64,000 nt of DNA, taken from Pontederia crassipes. Lineage: Eukaryota > Streptophyta > Magnoliopsida > Commelinales > Pontederiaceae. The translations under genes were made by a program, and so were the position numbers. The DNA lies in contig CM060188.1 in the NCBI GenBank assembly GCA_030549335.1, positions 64,796,696-64,860,695 on the forward strand, in the 5' to 3' direction. The notes under the pieces were generated by a model. It had not been told where the DNA came from and searched no databases. It saw only the letters and a program-made list of their open reading frames with translations. Below are positions 10,980-23,553 of the stretch, piece after piece. Position 1 is the first letter of the stretch; each line of letters begins with the position of its first letter.

Positions 10980-12460
10980 TGACATTCCACTCCATTTTTA
11001 TTTAAATAAAAGGAGTTTTTTTCTTCCTTCCACTCCTCTTTTTATTTTTTTTTTCAACTCAATCCAAACAGTGTAAAAGTAAATTGAACTTTTTGTTCAA
11101 TCATTCATAATCTCCTCTACATAAAGTCTAATGTTCCTATTGTTCACCTATTTTTTTTTCAAATTTCTTGACGGCTAAAACTAGAGAAAGTAGAAAGAGA
11201 AGAATAAGGAGAAGGAAGAAGAAATAGGAGAAAGATTCAAGATTAAAATATATAAGGGGAGATCTTTCTCAATATTTTTTGTGTAATGGATTGAGAGCAA
11301 GAGGACATCTCGTTTTCTTATTGAATTGTGAATGAGAATTTTTTATTCATGAAAATCATTAGATCTATACATGTATAGATTTCTCATTATTAGTTCTGTA
11401 CCATGTTCAAGTTTTATGATTAGATTCATGTGTTCTTCTTATTCATGATTTAAAGATGAACTCTAGATCTAGAAATTGAATATTTTTGCATGTTTTTCAT
11501 GTCTTTTTTATCCTATATTGCCCAGAAAATATGTATGTGTTGTTATTTATGATTTATATTGAATTTCGCAAAATTTTAGATTGAAAATCGTGTAAAACTG
11601 AGGTTGACGGCGGAGATTTCAGGGCTTTGTCATGATCGTGACGAAATTCGTCATGCCCATGACAACCCAAAATTCGGCCTTCTATCATGCTCGTGATAGA
11701 TGATGTCACAACTGTGACATAGTCTGACACGGTTGTGACGGTGACCTGGCATGATCGTGACAGAGGGTTATTTTTTAGGGCTTTGTCACGGCCGTGACCA
11801 TCTATTTCATGATCATATGACCAACGTCAGAAATAGTATATGATATTTTAAATATTATTTTCAAAGTATTAATAATATTTATTGATATTTGTTGATTGTA
11901 TAAGAACCTAGATACACGAATATGCATGTTTCCCACGTAACTAGGTTAAAATTTAAAGATTGAGCGACGTAAATATTTGTTGATTGCAAAGCATAATGAA
12001 TCCAATGGTGGATGATGTTATATGTTGACCCTCTATGACCCTTTATCGAATATTTACCCGGAATGATGTATTGTCTCCATAGCTTAACTAGTCTATTGAG
12101 AGGGCAACGTCATAAATCCCAATTATCAGAAGATATAACTTAAATAAAAGAGCCAATGATCAATGGAATGGAATGATGTCCCACAAAAGTGAAAGTCCAA
12201 TAGGTTATAAAACAACCCCGAGGAAAGTTATGAAGGCAACGACTATGGTAAGTGAATGTTGTGAAAAAATTATGTATACTTTCATCTATGTTTAATATGC
12301 ATCTATTCTATGTTTTACTATATTCTTATGCTTGAACACATGTTTTATTATCACTGAAATACAACTTTTATTATTTCTCCATATTCATCTTTTAAATATT
12401 GTTTTTCTGAGATATTATTACTTGTGTTGATTTCCTTACATGCAAAAACCTCATTCGATA
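10980..12460 (+). mobile_element. Gypsy (Del/Tekay-like) LTR-type fragment with palindrome array
   Basis: No coding capacity. The stretch holds a GA-rich leader-like segment (11170-11240) and, at about 11620-11825, eight near-palindromic words of the form TCACGRYCGTGA at irregular 20-30 bp spacing. The same kind of array occurs on the opposite strand at 50858-51175 inside an LTR with a clear TGTAACAACC start, which is why I assign this to an LTR fragment. Its 5' end is not recognisable. Confidence 0.45.
11620..11825. repeat. Array of near-palindromic CACG-N-CGTG words
   Basis: Successive words include TCATGATCGTGACG, TCATGCCCATGACA, TCACAACTGTGACA, GACACGGTTGTGACG and GTCACGGCCGTGACC. Each is a degenerate self-complementary 12- to 14-mer, and the intervening bases are not conserved. 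The pattern conserves a motif, not a classic satellite monomer. Confidence 0.75.
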
Positions 12461-12889
12461 ATTCATAGGGGTATTCAGGTGTATGCCCCCTCACGCACGC
12501 ATATGGGGAACATGGGTGTGTTCCTCCAACCCAGACACTTAAACGAATTTAAAGGCAAATAACCAGTTCACTGATCCAGCTATCCAAAACCGCAAATAAC
12601 AAATGAAAACATGCATTTCCATGTCAGCATGGCAGATTCCATTGCGCAAAATAAAGGAAGCTTCCTCCACACTTTCAAGAGCAAATGTGGACAAAGAAAG
12701 TTGCTGGGATAGTGGACATGTGCCAAATAAAGGAAAAGGCAACAAAGAATGATCACCAAAAGATTCCTTTTTGCTAGGACAAATGGACAGGTGACAAGTT
12801 AGAGGCAGCCTTGCAGGACCACAGCAACAATTGTGAAGGAACACAATAGAACCATAGCAGCAAGGAAGCTTCCTATAAAGCATATGGAG

Positions 12890-14520
12890 GCACTAAATAT
12901 CGAAAATGCCATTGAAAATTAGTAGTAGGAGTGAGGTTATAAAAGGAGGTTGAAGGCAACCTTGAAAGGAGTTCCATTTGGTTCCAAAGGCGTTCAAATT
13001 TTGGTTAAGTTCTGGATCCTTACTCAAGGAGGTTGGAGAGGAGGCTGCATCAACAGCCTTCCTTCTCCCTTCTCCCCTGTATTTTCCTTTCTTCTTTTCC
13101 TTCTTTTTTAATTTTTGTAATGCGTAACAAACTATCCAACTAGTGGCTGGGGGATGTTGATCATGATTTTCGTATTCTGTTCTTATCTTCTTTGCTGCTT
13201 TGATGACTAACTAAATGTTGAGCTTTCCTGTGTTTTCGACGATATAAATTCAGTCCCTATTTTATTGTTCGACTCTCTATCTTTTGAATCTGTACGTGGA
13301 TTTGAAAAGTTCATGAACTATTTTCACCCTGCACCCCTAACCATAGGGACGCTACGGGCTCCATCGCGACCGAACGTAGAGAAATCAAGTATGGGTGAAG
13401 ATAGTTTCATGTGTTGTTCTCATGTTTTCCACGTAGCTTAAGTTGGAAGAAGTTTTTTGAGCCATTTACTGCTGTGCACCCCCGATCATAGGGACGATAT
13501 AGGCTCCATCACAACCGAGTGTGGAGAAATCAAACCTAAGGCGAAGCAGTGGTTCACAATATGGGTTTTCATAGAATCAGCAATGGAGCTCTTCATAATT
13601 TGGTTTATACGTCATTCCCCTTTTGATCCGTGACCTGAAAAGGTTGTGCGCACTCCAAATTTCTGACAATAAATGACCTATTGAGTCAGAGATTTGATAT
13701 TACCTTAAATGGTTTCAAAGGATGATCACACACTTTTAGTTTTATCATTGTTGTGTTCGATTCTTTTCGATATTCTGGGAAGTTCAACCCAAGGCGGGAT
13801 ATCCTTCTATTCTCATTCAATATTAGGGACCCAAGTAGGGTAGATAGGTGATGAGTTATTTCCGAAGGACTTCCAAAATATCCTAGTTCATGTAGTCTGA
13901 ATCGAACTTTTCTTCTCACTCAAAGCGTCTAAACTGTCTCGAAGATATCAGTATCTTGCATTTAGCCCAAGAGAATTGTCTGTATTCCACGAAGGTGGGC
14001 ATGAGCCGACCGTAGCCATCTCGCCTTAAGTGTATTTCGCTTAAATTCTCAATACTTGATGTACACGAGAGTTTGACTCAAGTCGAAAAGAAAGAGACAT
14101 TCAATCATTTTTATCTTAAATGAAGTTCAGAGCATGTAAGTTCCAAGTGAAAACATTTCCACCAGCTCTAGTATTTAGCTACATTCTTCTTTTCTACTTT
14201 GGCATTAAAAATTCATAAAAATTAGTGTAATATTATTTGTTATGATTTTTAGTTTATAGTATTTCACTTTCTCATTTTGAACAACACTTACGCTTTTCCT
14301 TAAAACAATTTAATTAAATATAAACATTTCAACTTTATCTCTATGGATCGACCATCAAGCATAATGATATGCCATATACTTTCGGTTCTCGTAGTAATAG
14401 TGTAGAGGATTTATAAATTTAAAACTTCATTCGACATTCTTCTATGTTTAACGATATACACACTTTATGCGAGTCAAAGTTTTTGGTGTCACTCCCCTTA
14501 AACTTAAACATTTACTTGTC
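12890..14520 (+). mobile_element. Gypsy LTR/leader-like fragment
   Basis: Non-coding. A TATA-like GTTATAAAAGGAGG at about 12930 precedes a CT-rich leader. The right part has CTATGGATCGACC, an ATATACACACTTTATGCGAG run and then TCAAAGTTTTTGGTGTCAC, a wording typical of the U5 end and primer-site region of plant Tat/Athila-like gypsy elements. A roughly 65-bp imperfect direct repeat lies at about 13325-13390 and 13465-13532. No internal domains remain. The boundaries are approximate. Confidence 0.4.
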
Positions 14521-14529
14521 CTCAAGCAA

Positions 14530-15336
14530 AATTATATCCCAAGAATCATAAGATAGATGTGGAGAAATCATAAATGTTATATTTCAATAATAAAACATGT
14601 ATTCGAGCATGAAGACATATCAAAACATGAGATAAATGCATGTTGAACATATATGAAAAGTATAGATTAATTTTCCACATCAGTGAACTTCACTTATATG
14701 CCTATGGAAATGAATGAATGATTATTATGAATGCTCATACCTTCTAGTATGATGATTTAACTATATGTTTCCATGCTATTGTTATAGATGCGTGATGATA
14801 GATTGATGTTGATGAATGACATGTAGATCACACATAAGTACATTACATATTGTTTACTTTATATAAAGATGATGCATATCATGCCTGTTTAGGATCATAA
14901 CATTGCATAACATGGCATTTACATACTCTAACCGAAGAAACCCCAACATCCTGGATCCGTACAGATGCTGATTGGATGGATGACGGCTCAGTTCATGACA
15001 AGAAAGATTCCACACTTGTCTAGGAATTTTAGAGTCATGTGTTACTGAGTTTATTTGATTGTGTTTTTAAAGAGATGTTTGACCGTGGTTTTAAGATGTT
15101 TTAAATTGTTATTAGCGATGATGTTTAGATGTGTTTTCAATTCTATAAACTTTTGATGTTTTCATGAAGTTTTTCGCATTTAATAGAAGGATTCCTTTAT
15201 CTTATTTAATGAATTTATGCTTCGCTGAGTTAATAAAAAATTATATTTTATTATGATTCTGTGATGGCTAACACAGCCGAATGTCGTAATTGCCCTTACC
15301 GATTGGGGATGAAATTCGAGGTGTTACATGCGCGAG
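14530..15336 (+). mobile_element. 3' part of a Del/Tekay-like gypsy LTR ending in TGTTACA
   Basis: Contains GGATCCGTACAG (14955 area), matched in reverse at about 50050 in another LTR fragment, and ends ATTCGAGGTGTTACA, the usual inverted end of LTRs that start TGTAACA. The matching 5' end is probably the 10980-12460 fragment, split by the 12.5-14.5 kb insertion. No protein-coding remains. Confidence 0.4.
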
Positions 15337-17440
15337 ATGGTGGGTTACTTAGTTGCACTAGAGCAAATGAGTTAATTTTGTGGCAAATGTTTTAGATCTT
15401 AAATCAAATTCACTATTTAATTAACATATACTTATTTTAATTATTAAATTATTTTATTAATTTAATAATTAAAATTAGTGTGACCGTTTAAGTACTATCC
15501 GCCTATACTTTCCTTTTCCTAGTTCTTCTTCCAAGCGCAGGACAATCGGGTTGTTTCTTGCTGGAAGTATCATGATCCCACTTATAACAAGTCGGACCAA
15601 ATAATTCATTTCAAAGGTCTTCCTTTACTTTGTCTGTGTCGATGAACAATTCAAAATATCTCGACATTTTTAGATATCATGTTCTACTTATCTTTTTTAA
15701 ACAATACCGAGTCGGGTTTAAGATTTGCGCTCTGTGAGTGACAACCTCTTGTGCAAGGTCAGGACGAAGTATGTATTCTCTTTATTATAAATATTATGTA
15801 TCTAGTAAGGTTACCTTTTGGGAGGCCTACGCCCAATAAAAACTATCTACCTGAGATTGTCCCTTGGCCAGGCCCGAACGATTGTTTACCAAAAACACAA
15901 GTTTTCGAGCATGAGTGAGCATGAATGAACATGGAAAGGAGAATTTTTTACACAAACCTCGTGTGGGAATAATAGTTTTCATCCACTCTTAGATCCTCCT
16001 TTCTACTTCATTGTCGTTGAGTAGGTCATCAGGGTTAGGCTCATCCGCTCTATCAGCGAGCATCCTAGCCAAATGGGATTTGTGTCTCATCAAAAGTAGA
16101 ACAAATTATTTTGTGGATTAGATTTCACTTTACTGTCTATGGCTCCATTGTGTATACTCAGGATAGAAGTTTTGTATAGATGCATCGCAGTGTTATTACG
16201 CATTTTGCTTTAAGTTCTTTTCTCTATAAGAGGTGGAATAGAATAACTCGGATGAAGCGTAATGATCATACGTCTGTAATGCAAGTAGGTAGGGCTGGGC
16301 TAGAAAGGGTCCCCTCCACATATTTCCAGAACGAAGAAGATACGAGTGGAGAAGGGGGACAAATAATAAAAGGTAATGTTAGTAAGCCAATCTTTTCTTA
16401 GAAAACACATTATATTACCCTCATTGATAATAGCTAAAAATATTGATCGTATGTTACTATTTCAATTTTTCTTAGTTCCTTCGGGGTGGAGACGATGGGG
16501 TCGGTCCATGAATTTTCCTTCCTTTTGCCAAATTTAGCTCAAAGGGTTGAAGGAAGACGGTGCATCAAGCTAAGTTAAATGGTCTACGTAGACAATTTAT
16601 TTTTTATTCTGTTAGTAAAATAATGAATTTGATCGAGAACATTCGATTAAATATGACTAATTCAATTGTGATAATTTATCTAGTCTTGAATAATATTTTA
16701 TAATATCAAATTAGGATATATATTATTTAATTTAATAAGTATATGATTAATTCAATGATGAATTATAATTAATTAAATATCAAGAAATAAGCGTAGAAGA
16801 TGCAGAGAAGGTGGTCTATTTATTAATTAATTATCAAATTAAGGTACGTTTAGATTGAGCAGGAGGAATGAAATTAGATAAATCTTTGTTGACTAAATTA
16901 AGGAGTGGGGTATAATAGTTAAGTCCTCAAAATATCACATTTTTATTTTAACAAATTGGTGAAATGAGGAGGAATAAAAAAATTTATTATAAACTAACCT
17001 TATCAAATTAAATCATATTTCTCTTTTACCAAAATAAATCACTTATCTCTCTCTTGCATTTATAAAATAGTTTTTTTTGTAATTATTCTTTCATAAATAT
17101 TTATCTCTCATTTTTTTACTTTTTCAAATAGATGAATATAAAAATTAAAGAATATAATAGAAAAAAGGAGAAAATAAATTAAATGGTATATATATATATT
17201 TATTACTCATTAAATATTATAAATAATTTATATATAATAAAGGGTAAAAGACTTTTCAAAAAATAAAACTTTCATTCTTGAACTCATCATTTTTTACAAC
17301 TTACTATCGAAACATGAACTTTCTAATATCACATCAAACTCTACCATCTCACCTCTCACTACACCACTTCATCCCTTTCTACCATTAGTTAATTGTCAAA
17401 CTCACCCTAACCGATTTTTTTTATTGAGACATATTGTCTA
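15337..17440. other. AT-rich unassigned sequence
   Basis: No gene or RNA recognised. GTTTAGATTG near 16858 and the very AT-rich 16600-17300 stretch suggest old MITE-type insertions, but no paired ends could be confirmed. The open frame at 16180-16401 has no recognisable features. Confidence 0.5.
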
Positions 17441-17446
17441 ATTAAA

Positions 17447-18018
17447 TCAGTGTTGTGAGATCTGACCCGGACCGATTGGTCGAACTAGTGTCCAGACACT
17501 AAAATGGCCCACAAGTTATTTAAAACTCGGCCATGAAGTTGACCCGCTTCGACCCGATCAAAATCCACGTTCAACCGATCGACCCGGCCGGGTCAAGTTG
17601 TAAAATGTAAAAAAACAAAATGTATAATAATTACTAAATTTTTTTAGATTATCATATATATATACTTGAAATTTATTTTAGAAGATTCTTCTTTATCATA
17701 TATATAAAATTTCATTGATATCTTTATTTTTTTATAATTACTCCACAAGGTTTGTTATTTAGAAAATATTCAATTGATGATTTAATTTATGCTTACTTTA
17801 TTATATTATTGTATCTGAATTATTTTATTATATTACATTATAATTTTTCTAAATAATATATTAAGTCTTAATAATATTTCAATAGTCACTTTAACTTATT
17901 TTATTTTTATTAATTTATATTACCCGATCCGACCATTCAGTTTGACCCGATCCAACCGATTTGACTTGACCTGTTAGATAATCCGGGTCGATGGCCGATT
18001 TGGGTCTTACAACATTGA
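17447..18018. mobile_element. MITE-like element with ATTAAA target duplication
   Basis: Left end is TCAGTGTTGTGAGATCTGAC; the right end read in reverse is TCAATGTTGTAAGACCC, so the terminal inverted repeats are imperfect. ATTAAA flanks both ends (17441-17446 and 18019-18024). The arms are rich in GACCCG/CGGGTC and ACCGAT words around an AT-rich core. No transposase. Superfamily is unresolved because a 6-bp duplication does not fit hAT (8 bp) or Mutator (9 bp) cleanly. Confidence 0.6.
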
Positions 18019-18637
18019 ATTAAACACAAAATTTTATATTCAAATTGAGATAATGAATCGTTGAAATAATGAAAAAAATAGTTATTTGAGGAAAAGGTGA
18101 CTGTGTTTGGGGAGTTCTCTCAAACACTAGAGAAAAGATAATCAAAATTTTAAGTAGTTCTTTTGTTTTAATATATGGGTCCAAAAATAGAATCATATGC
18201 TTATACTTTTTTATTTTTAGGGTATGTTTGGATGAAGAGTTTAGAAGAGATGGTCTATGTTTAATTATGATGGGGTGAGTTTAGAATTTTTACACCATAT
18301 TTAGATATAACTTTTATTAATTTAACAAGGAATAGTTGGGCTTCATAAGCCCATCATTTGACTTAAAATTAAACTCACCAATGGGTGATTTTGGAGAGGC
18401 TAGAAATAATTATTATCACTCTACCATTATTTCTTCTTAATGCTAAAAATAATTCTTTTAAAGATAATAAAGACATTTATCAAACTTAACATTCCCTAAG
18501 ACATATGCTATATTTTGTATTCAAACAAATAGTGGATTAAACTAACCCAACACATCTCATTAATTCATTTCCAAACATGATTTTTATAAACTCTCACCAC
18601 ACTCAATTTCACCAATCTTATACTCCTTCATCCTAAT
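18019..18637. other. AT-rich spacer, probable old MITE
   Basis: Includes GGGTATGTTTGGATGAAG at about 18219 and CTCCTTCATCC at the right end near 18625, a partial inverted match that may be the ends of a PIF/Harbinger-like MITE. No coding sequence. Confidence 0.35.
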
Positions 18638-19380
18638 TGATACGATAATCAAGAATAATGCCTTGAGTGACCAAAATAATATATGATAATAAAAACAAAT
18701 GAGATCAAACAAATTTCATGACGTGGAATATCAACCTTAATATTACCAATGAATCAAGAAATCAATATTATAAATTGATGAATTTAATCACAAGATTACC
18801 AACCTTGTAATTAAATAGTGTGGACGTTCACGAATAGTAGGTCATATGGGTTCACTCACAGCAAAAGCAATTAAGCAAAAATTCAATACATTCAAAGATG
18901 TTTAAAATAATAACAAATATTAGTATTTATAGGTCTTAAATACTAAACTTTGGAGTGAAAGAAAAAGCCCTAACTTAGCCTACAAGTAAGGTAACTAGTT
19001 TCTTGAAATAACTAAATAAATTTCTCTTACAAGTCTTAGCATAAATTTCATATATAATTATTTCAAAATTTTCAAATAAATATGATTAAATCATGATTTA
19101 TTTGGCCCTAAAATTATGTTGACTCTTTATGCAGCCCAATGTGTAAAAGGTTGAGATGTTGAATCTAAGCCATAACTGTAAGCACACTTTGAAAATGTTT
19201 TTTTATTGTAGCATGAGGTTGTTTTGCCTTTGATATTGTAATTGGACTAATTGTAAATCACAAGGGTTCTTGATTAGCTTCAGTTTCTTTATTTTTTAGA
19301 TCTACAACACTATCTTGATCATAACATTATTGGAGCATTCTTTTTATCATTAGTTGTATTTATGGAGACTTTTCATATCA
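18638..19380 (-). repeat. 3' LTR of the decayed gypsy element (743 bp)
   Basis: Starts and ends as TG...CA on the minus strand. It shares long recognisable stretches with the LTRs at 37675-38364 and 41676-42800 (for example AATGCCTTGA, AATATATGATA, GCAATTAAGC, GACTCTT), which places all three in one family. Confidence 0.85.
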
Positions 19381-22300
19381 TTCTCCTCACCTTCAAAATG
19401 ATTTGTCTTTGAATCTGCATTAAAATCAAAAGGAAGCAAGTAAGGGATATTGAAAATAAAACTCTTGATACTTACCTTGCAAGTCCACTTTATAGGAATT
19501 GTCATTAATTTTCTCTAGGATCTCGAAAGAATCATCTTTGCGTGGATGCAACTTTGATTTTCATTCTTGTGAAAATTTATCCTTTCTAAAATGCACCCAA
19601 ACAAAATTTCCTAGATGGAAAATAATCTTCTTCCTCATGCGACTAGCAACTTGTTCATTCCTTTGAAAAATATGATATGTAATATTCTCATGAATCTTTT
19701 AAACCAATTCAACTTTCTTTTTTCCATCTAGATTGATAACTTCTTTCACTGCCAATGGAATCAAATCTGAAAGAGTTAATGGATTAAAGTTATAAACAAT
19801 TTCAAAGGGAATAAAATTGGTAGTTGTATAGAATATTTTATTATAAGCAAATTCAATTACAGACAAGCATTCTTCCCAAAATTTCAAAATTTTCTTTACG
19901 CAACACACAATAAAGTACCAAGAGTTTAATTTACTACATTGATTTTCCCATCAGTATATGGGTGACAAGTAGTAGATTATAATAATTTTGCACCCAACTT
20001 ACACCATAGAACACATCAAAAGTGGCTCAAAAATTTAATATTCATATGACGTACAATAGTTTTTGAATGCCATCTAGACGTATAGCATCTTTAAAGAATA
20101 ATTTTGCAATATAAGTAGCATCGTTAGTTTTACGACAAGGATTAAAGTGTGTTATTTTCGAAAATCAGTAAACAACAAAAAATATAGAATGTTTACCACT
20201 TCTAGACTTAGACAAACCTAGAATAAAATCCATGGAAACATCAGTCTAAGGATGACTATGAACTGGCAAAGGCATATATAGTCCATGAGGCCTAATTTAT
20301 ATTTAGCCTTCCGACATGCTATGCAATTATCATAATTTTGTTGCACATCTCTCTTCATACGAGGCTAAAAGAAATGTTCAAAACTCCAAAATGACACATC
20401 AATCCTTCCGCATGTGATTTTTTAACAAAAAAAATTCATGCATAGAACATTAAGGAATACATAGCTTATTCTTGTGAAACAAATAACCTTCAAATCTATA
20501 AAACATTTCAAAACCAAAATTTTCACAAGCTTTAAACACAGTAGAGAAATCCGGATCTTTTTTATATGAATCTTTCAAATATTCAAAATTCAAAAATTTT
20601 GCATTAAGTAATGAGATAAGTGTATACCTTCATGAAAATCCATCAACAATTATGTTTTCCTTTCCAATTTTATATTTGATAACAAAAGGAAACATTTCAA
20701 TGAAGTCAACCATGTGACCATGTCGCCGATTTACCTTACCTTATCCCTTCAAGTGTTTTAATTATTCATGGTTTGAATGAATGACAAATTCTTTGGACCA
20801 TAAATAGTGTTGTCAAGTCTCTAAAGCTCTCACCAATACATAAAGCTCTTGATCATATGCGAGCTTCCTCCTGCATTAGAACAGTACCAATACCAATTTC
20901 TAAAGCATTACATTCTATTTCAAAAGTTTTAATAAAATCAGATAAAACAAGTAAAGGAGTTGGACTTAGCTTTTCAATGTGTTGAAAGCATTCCCATGTT
21001 CTTTTGTCCATACAAAAATCACATCTTTTCATGTTAGCATATAACTTTTCGCACATGCCTTAAATGTTCAATATGATAAATTAAACACTTAATAAAAATC
21101 AATATGTCATCAAAATATAAAAAACAAATTTGCCTATAAAAGCACATAAAACATTATTCATTAATCTCATAAAAGTACTAGGTGCATTCGTGAGACCAAA
21201 TAGCATAACCAACTACTCATATAATCCATGTTTTGTTTTAAAGGTAGTCTTCCATTCATCACCTTTCCTCATCTTGATTTGATGGTATCCAATTTTTAAA
21301 TCAATCTTAGAAAATATAATAGAACCATGCAACTCATCAAACATATCATCTAATCGAGAAATAGGATGTCAATATTTTATCATAATCTTATTTATTGCAT
21401 GACAATCAATGCACACTCGCCAAGTTTCATCTATCTTTGGCACTAGCAAAATAGGGTGTCCAAAAACAAGGGCTCATGCTCTTATGAACAAGTCCTTTAG
21501 AAAGAAGTTCTTCCCCTGCCTTTGTAACTCTTTTGTTGCTTCAAGATTGCTTCGGTAAGCTAGACGATTTAAAATTTGCGCACCCAGAATGAAATCAATA
21601 TGGTGTTTAATTCCTCTAGTTTGAGGTAAACTGAAGGTATTTCATAAAGCAAGACATCTTGAAATTTCTACAATAGAGAAATAACAACACTAAACAAATG
21701 AGTGTTAGCATTAAATAAGTAGATCTCCTTGTATAATAAATTAATAACAAGATCATCGACCTCATTGAATCATAAACTTTTTTATTTTTACTCACTCTAT
21801 CTACAACACTCATTTTTTTTACATTTCCTGCTCACTTGCTTCTCATCTCCTTTTACCCTGTTCACTTTTTCTTATTCATTGTTTGCACTCAAATTTTCAA
21901 TTCTTCCTTTCTCTTCTTTCACCGTGCTCACTTTTACATCATTACTTTTTTTTCACTTTGATTTTCAACTCTACTTTCACTCTCTCTTTATGTTTGCTGA
22001 ACTTAATAGCATTTCAAGGTTCCTTGTAATAAGTGGCAATGAACTTCTTTATTTGCAATTGTTTCTCAAACACTTGGTATGACAGTACAAGGGTGATAGG
22101 ATACTTGTCCTTATGAAAACTATAGGGATTCGTGTAACCATCATGTGTGGCACTTGATCAAACTATCAAGGTCTTCCAAGTAAAATGTGGCATGCCAGCA
22201 TAGGTACAACATCGCACAACTCCTTATCGACATACTTTCCAATGTCCATAAGTTCAGTCTTGCACATGACAACGAGCATAAAAAATGATCTATCTTTGAA

Positions 22301-22858
22301 GTTCTATTTTCTTGGACCTTAATATGTAATGTTTTTAAAATTACCAAAATTTTCTCAACTTCTTCAATTTCTTCTTCACTTTCTTTTCCTAAGGATGTTG
22401 CACTCTCTTGTGATAACTCTTCTTCAGATGCAATATCACAATTGTCCATCATGATTTATTTGGACATTGTGAAGCAATATAATCTGAACCATGACAATGA
22501 AAACATTTAATATCTCAAGACCTTTTGAGTTATTAGAGGCAATACTTTTATGCCTCGAGTTGGAATGTTCAACCTTATTTTTCTTCTTCAAATTTTGAGT
22601 TGGCTTTTGGACGTCATTTTGATTTCCAAAAAGAAATTTGAACTTTCAGATTTGCTAATTGGACAAATATCTTTCTTCAATTGCTTTTCAAATTTTATAT
22701 CCTAATGCAAAACTTCATCCAACTCCAAATATTCTTGCAATTCCATAACTCTAGAAATCTTGATTCATGCCACATATGAATTTTGCCAATTGTGTCTTTA
22801 GAATCCTCATTTATGTTGGCGTGAATGAGTGTCATTTCCATCTCTTTATAGTACTCTT
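18638..22858 (-). mobile_element. Decayed Ty3/gypsy retrotransposon, 5' end lost
   Basis: 3' LTR at 18638-19380 (TGATATGAA... to ...CGTATCA on the minus strand), preceded by a purine tract (GAAGGTGAGGAGAA). Then, moving up in coordinate: integrase C-terminal remnant (19699-19908, WEECLSVIEFAYNK), integrase core and zinc finger remnants (about 20000-20400, CIACRKAKYKLG), RNase H start (20853-21056, FEIECNALEIGIGTVLMQ), RT remnants (about 21060-21450, including [13 protein letters not shown] and CIDCHAIN), protease-linker (about 22040-22300, THDGYTNPYSF), zinc knuckle (about 22480, CFHCHGSDYIASQC with Tyr for His) and gag (to 22858, VEEYYKEMEMTLIHANI). Stops and frameshifts are frequent, so nothing is expressible as an intact polyprotein. 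The 5' LTR is absent where the element abuts the Copia LTR remnant. Confidence 0.85.
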
Positions 22859-23499
22859 CAACAAGCGCAACGACTAATTTCTATTCAAAATGGATGCCCA
22901 AAATCAAAACGAGTGACCATTTCAGAAGTGGCAGCACAACTCTTTTAAAAAATTTTGCAACGGCCATATTTTCAAAAGAAGACTATAAAAGAAATTCAAA
23001 ATACCTAACGAAGGGTAACCAAGCAAGAGAAATTACTCTATAGCATCTTTCAAGTCCAAAACATTTTCTAGAGTTCAATCTTGCAAATCATCCCTTTCTT
23101 CTTCTAGTTCTTAAGTGTGAGCATTCTTTGTAAGAAAAGAGAATTGGAGGGAATTCTTGTATTCTTGTTTAGTGAATTTGAGAGCTCCTTGTAGGAAGAG
23201 GTGTGCCTTACCTCTTGAGCAAAGAAGAAGGCATTGGTGTAGAAATAATTATTCTCTCTCTACAAGAAAAGATAAAGCTAATGAATCTCCGATGATCTCG
23301 AGGTCGGAAAGTCGGAGCAGGGACATAGGCCAAGGAGTTGGGCCGAATCTCGTCAACATATTGTGCCTTCTTAAGTTTTGATCCTTCTTACTTGTCTTTT
23401 ATTTGCTTGTGATCGTATTTTCTAAAAATCAGTTTTTATGATTTTCGGTTATAATTTTTATACATCAATTCACCCCATCTTAATGCTTTCGATCCTACA
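22858..23499 (+). repeat. 5' LTR remnant of the large Copia element
   Basis: Matches the last 640 bases or so of the 3' LTR (48063-48704), from AGTGGCAGCACAACTC through GATCCTACA. The first roughly 790 bases of the LTR, including its tandem-repeat zone, are missing, replaced by the gag end of the gypsy element on the left. Confidence 0.85.
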
Positions 23500-23553
23500 A
23501 TTAGTATCAGAGCCAAGTTGCTCATATTGTAAATATTTAAACATATTTGAGCT

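Noticed and set aside
13686..13919. 77-codon minus-strand ORF
   Set aside because: No domain, no conserved neighbours, within LTR-like non-coding sequence.
21729..22082. 117-codon plus-strand ORF
   Set aside because: Phe/Leu/Ser-rich antisense reading of a Lys/Glu-rich part of the decayed gypsy polyprotein.
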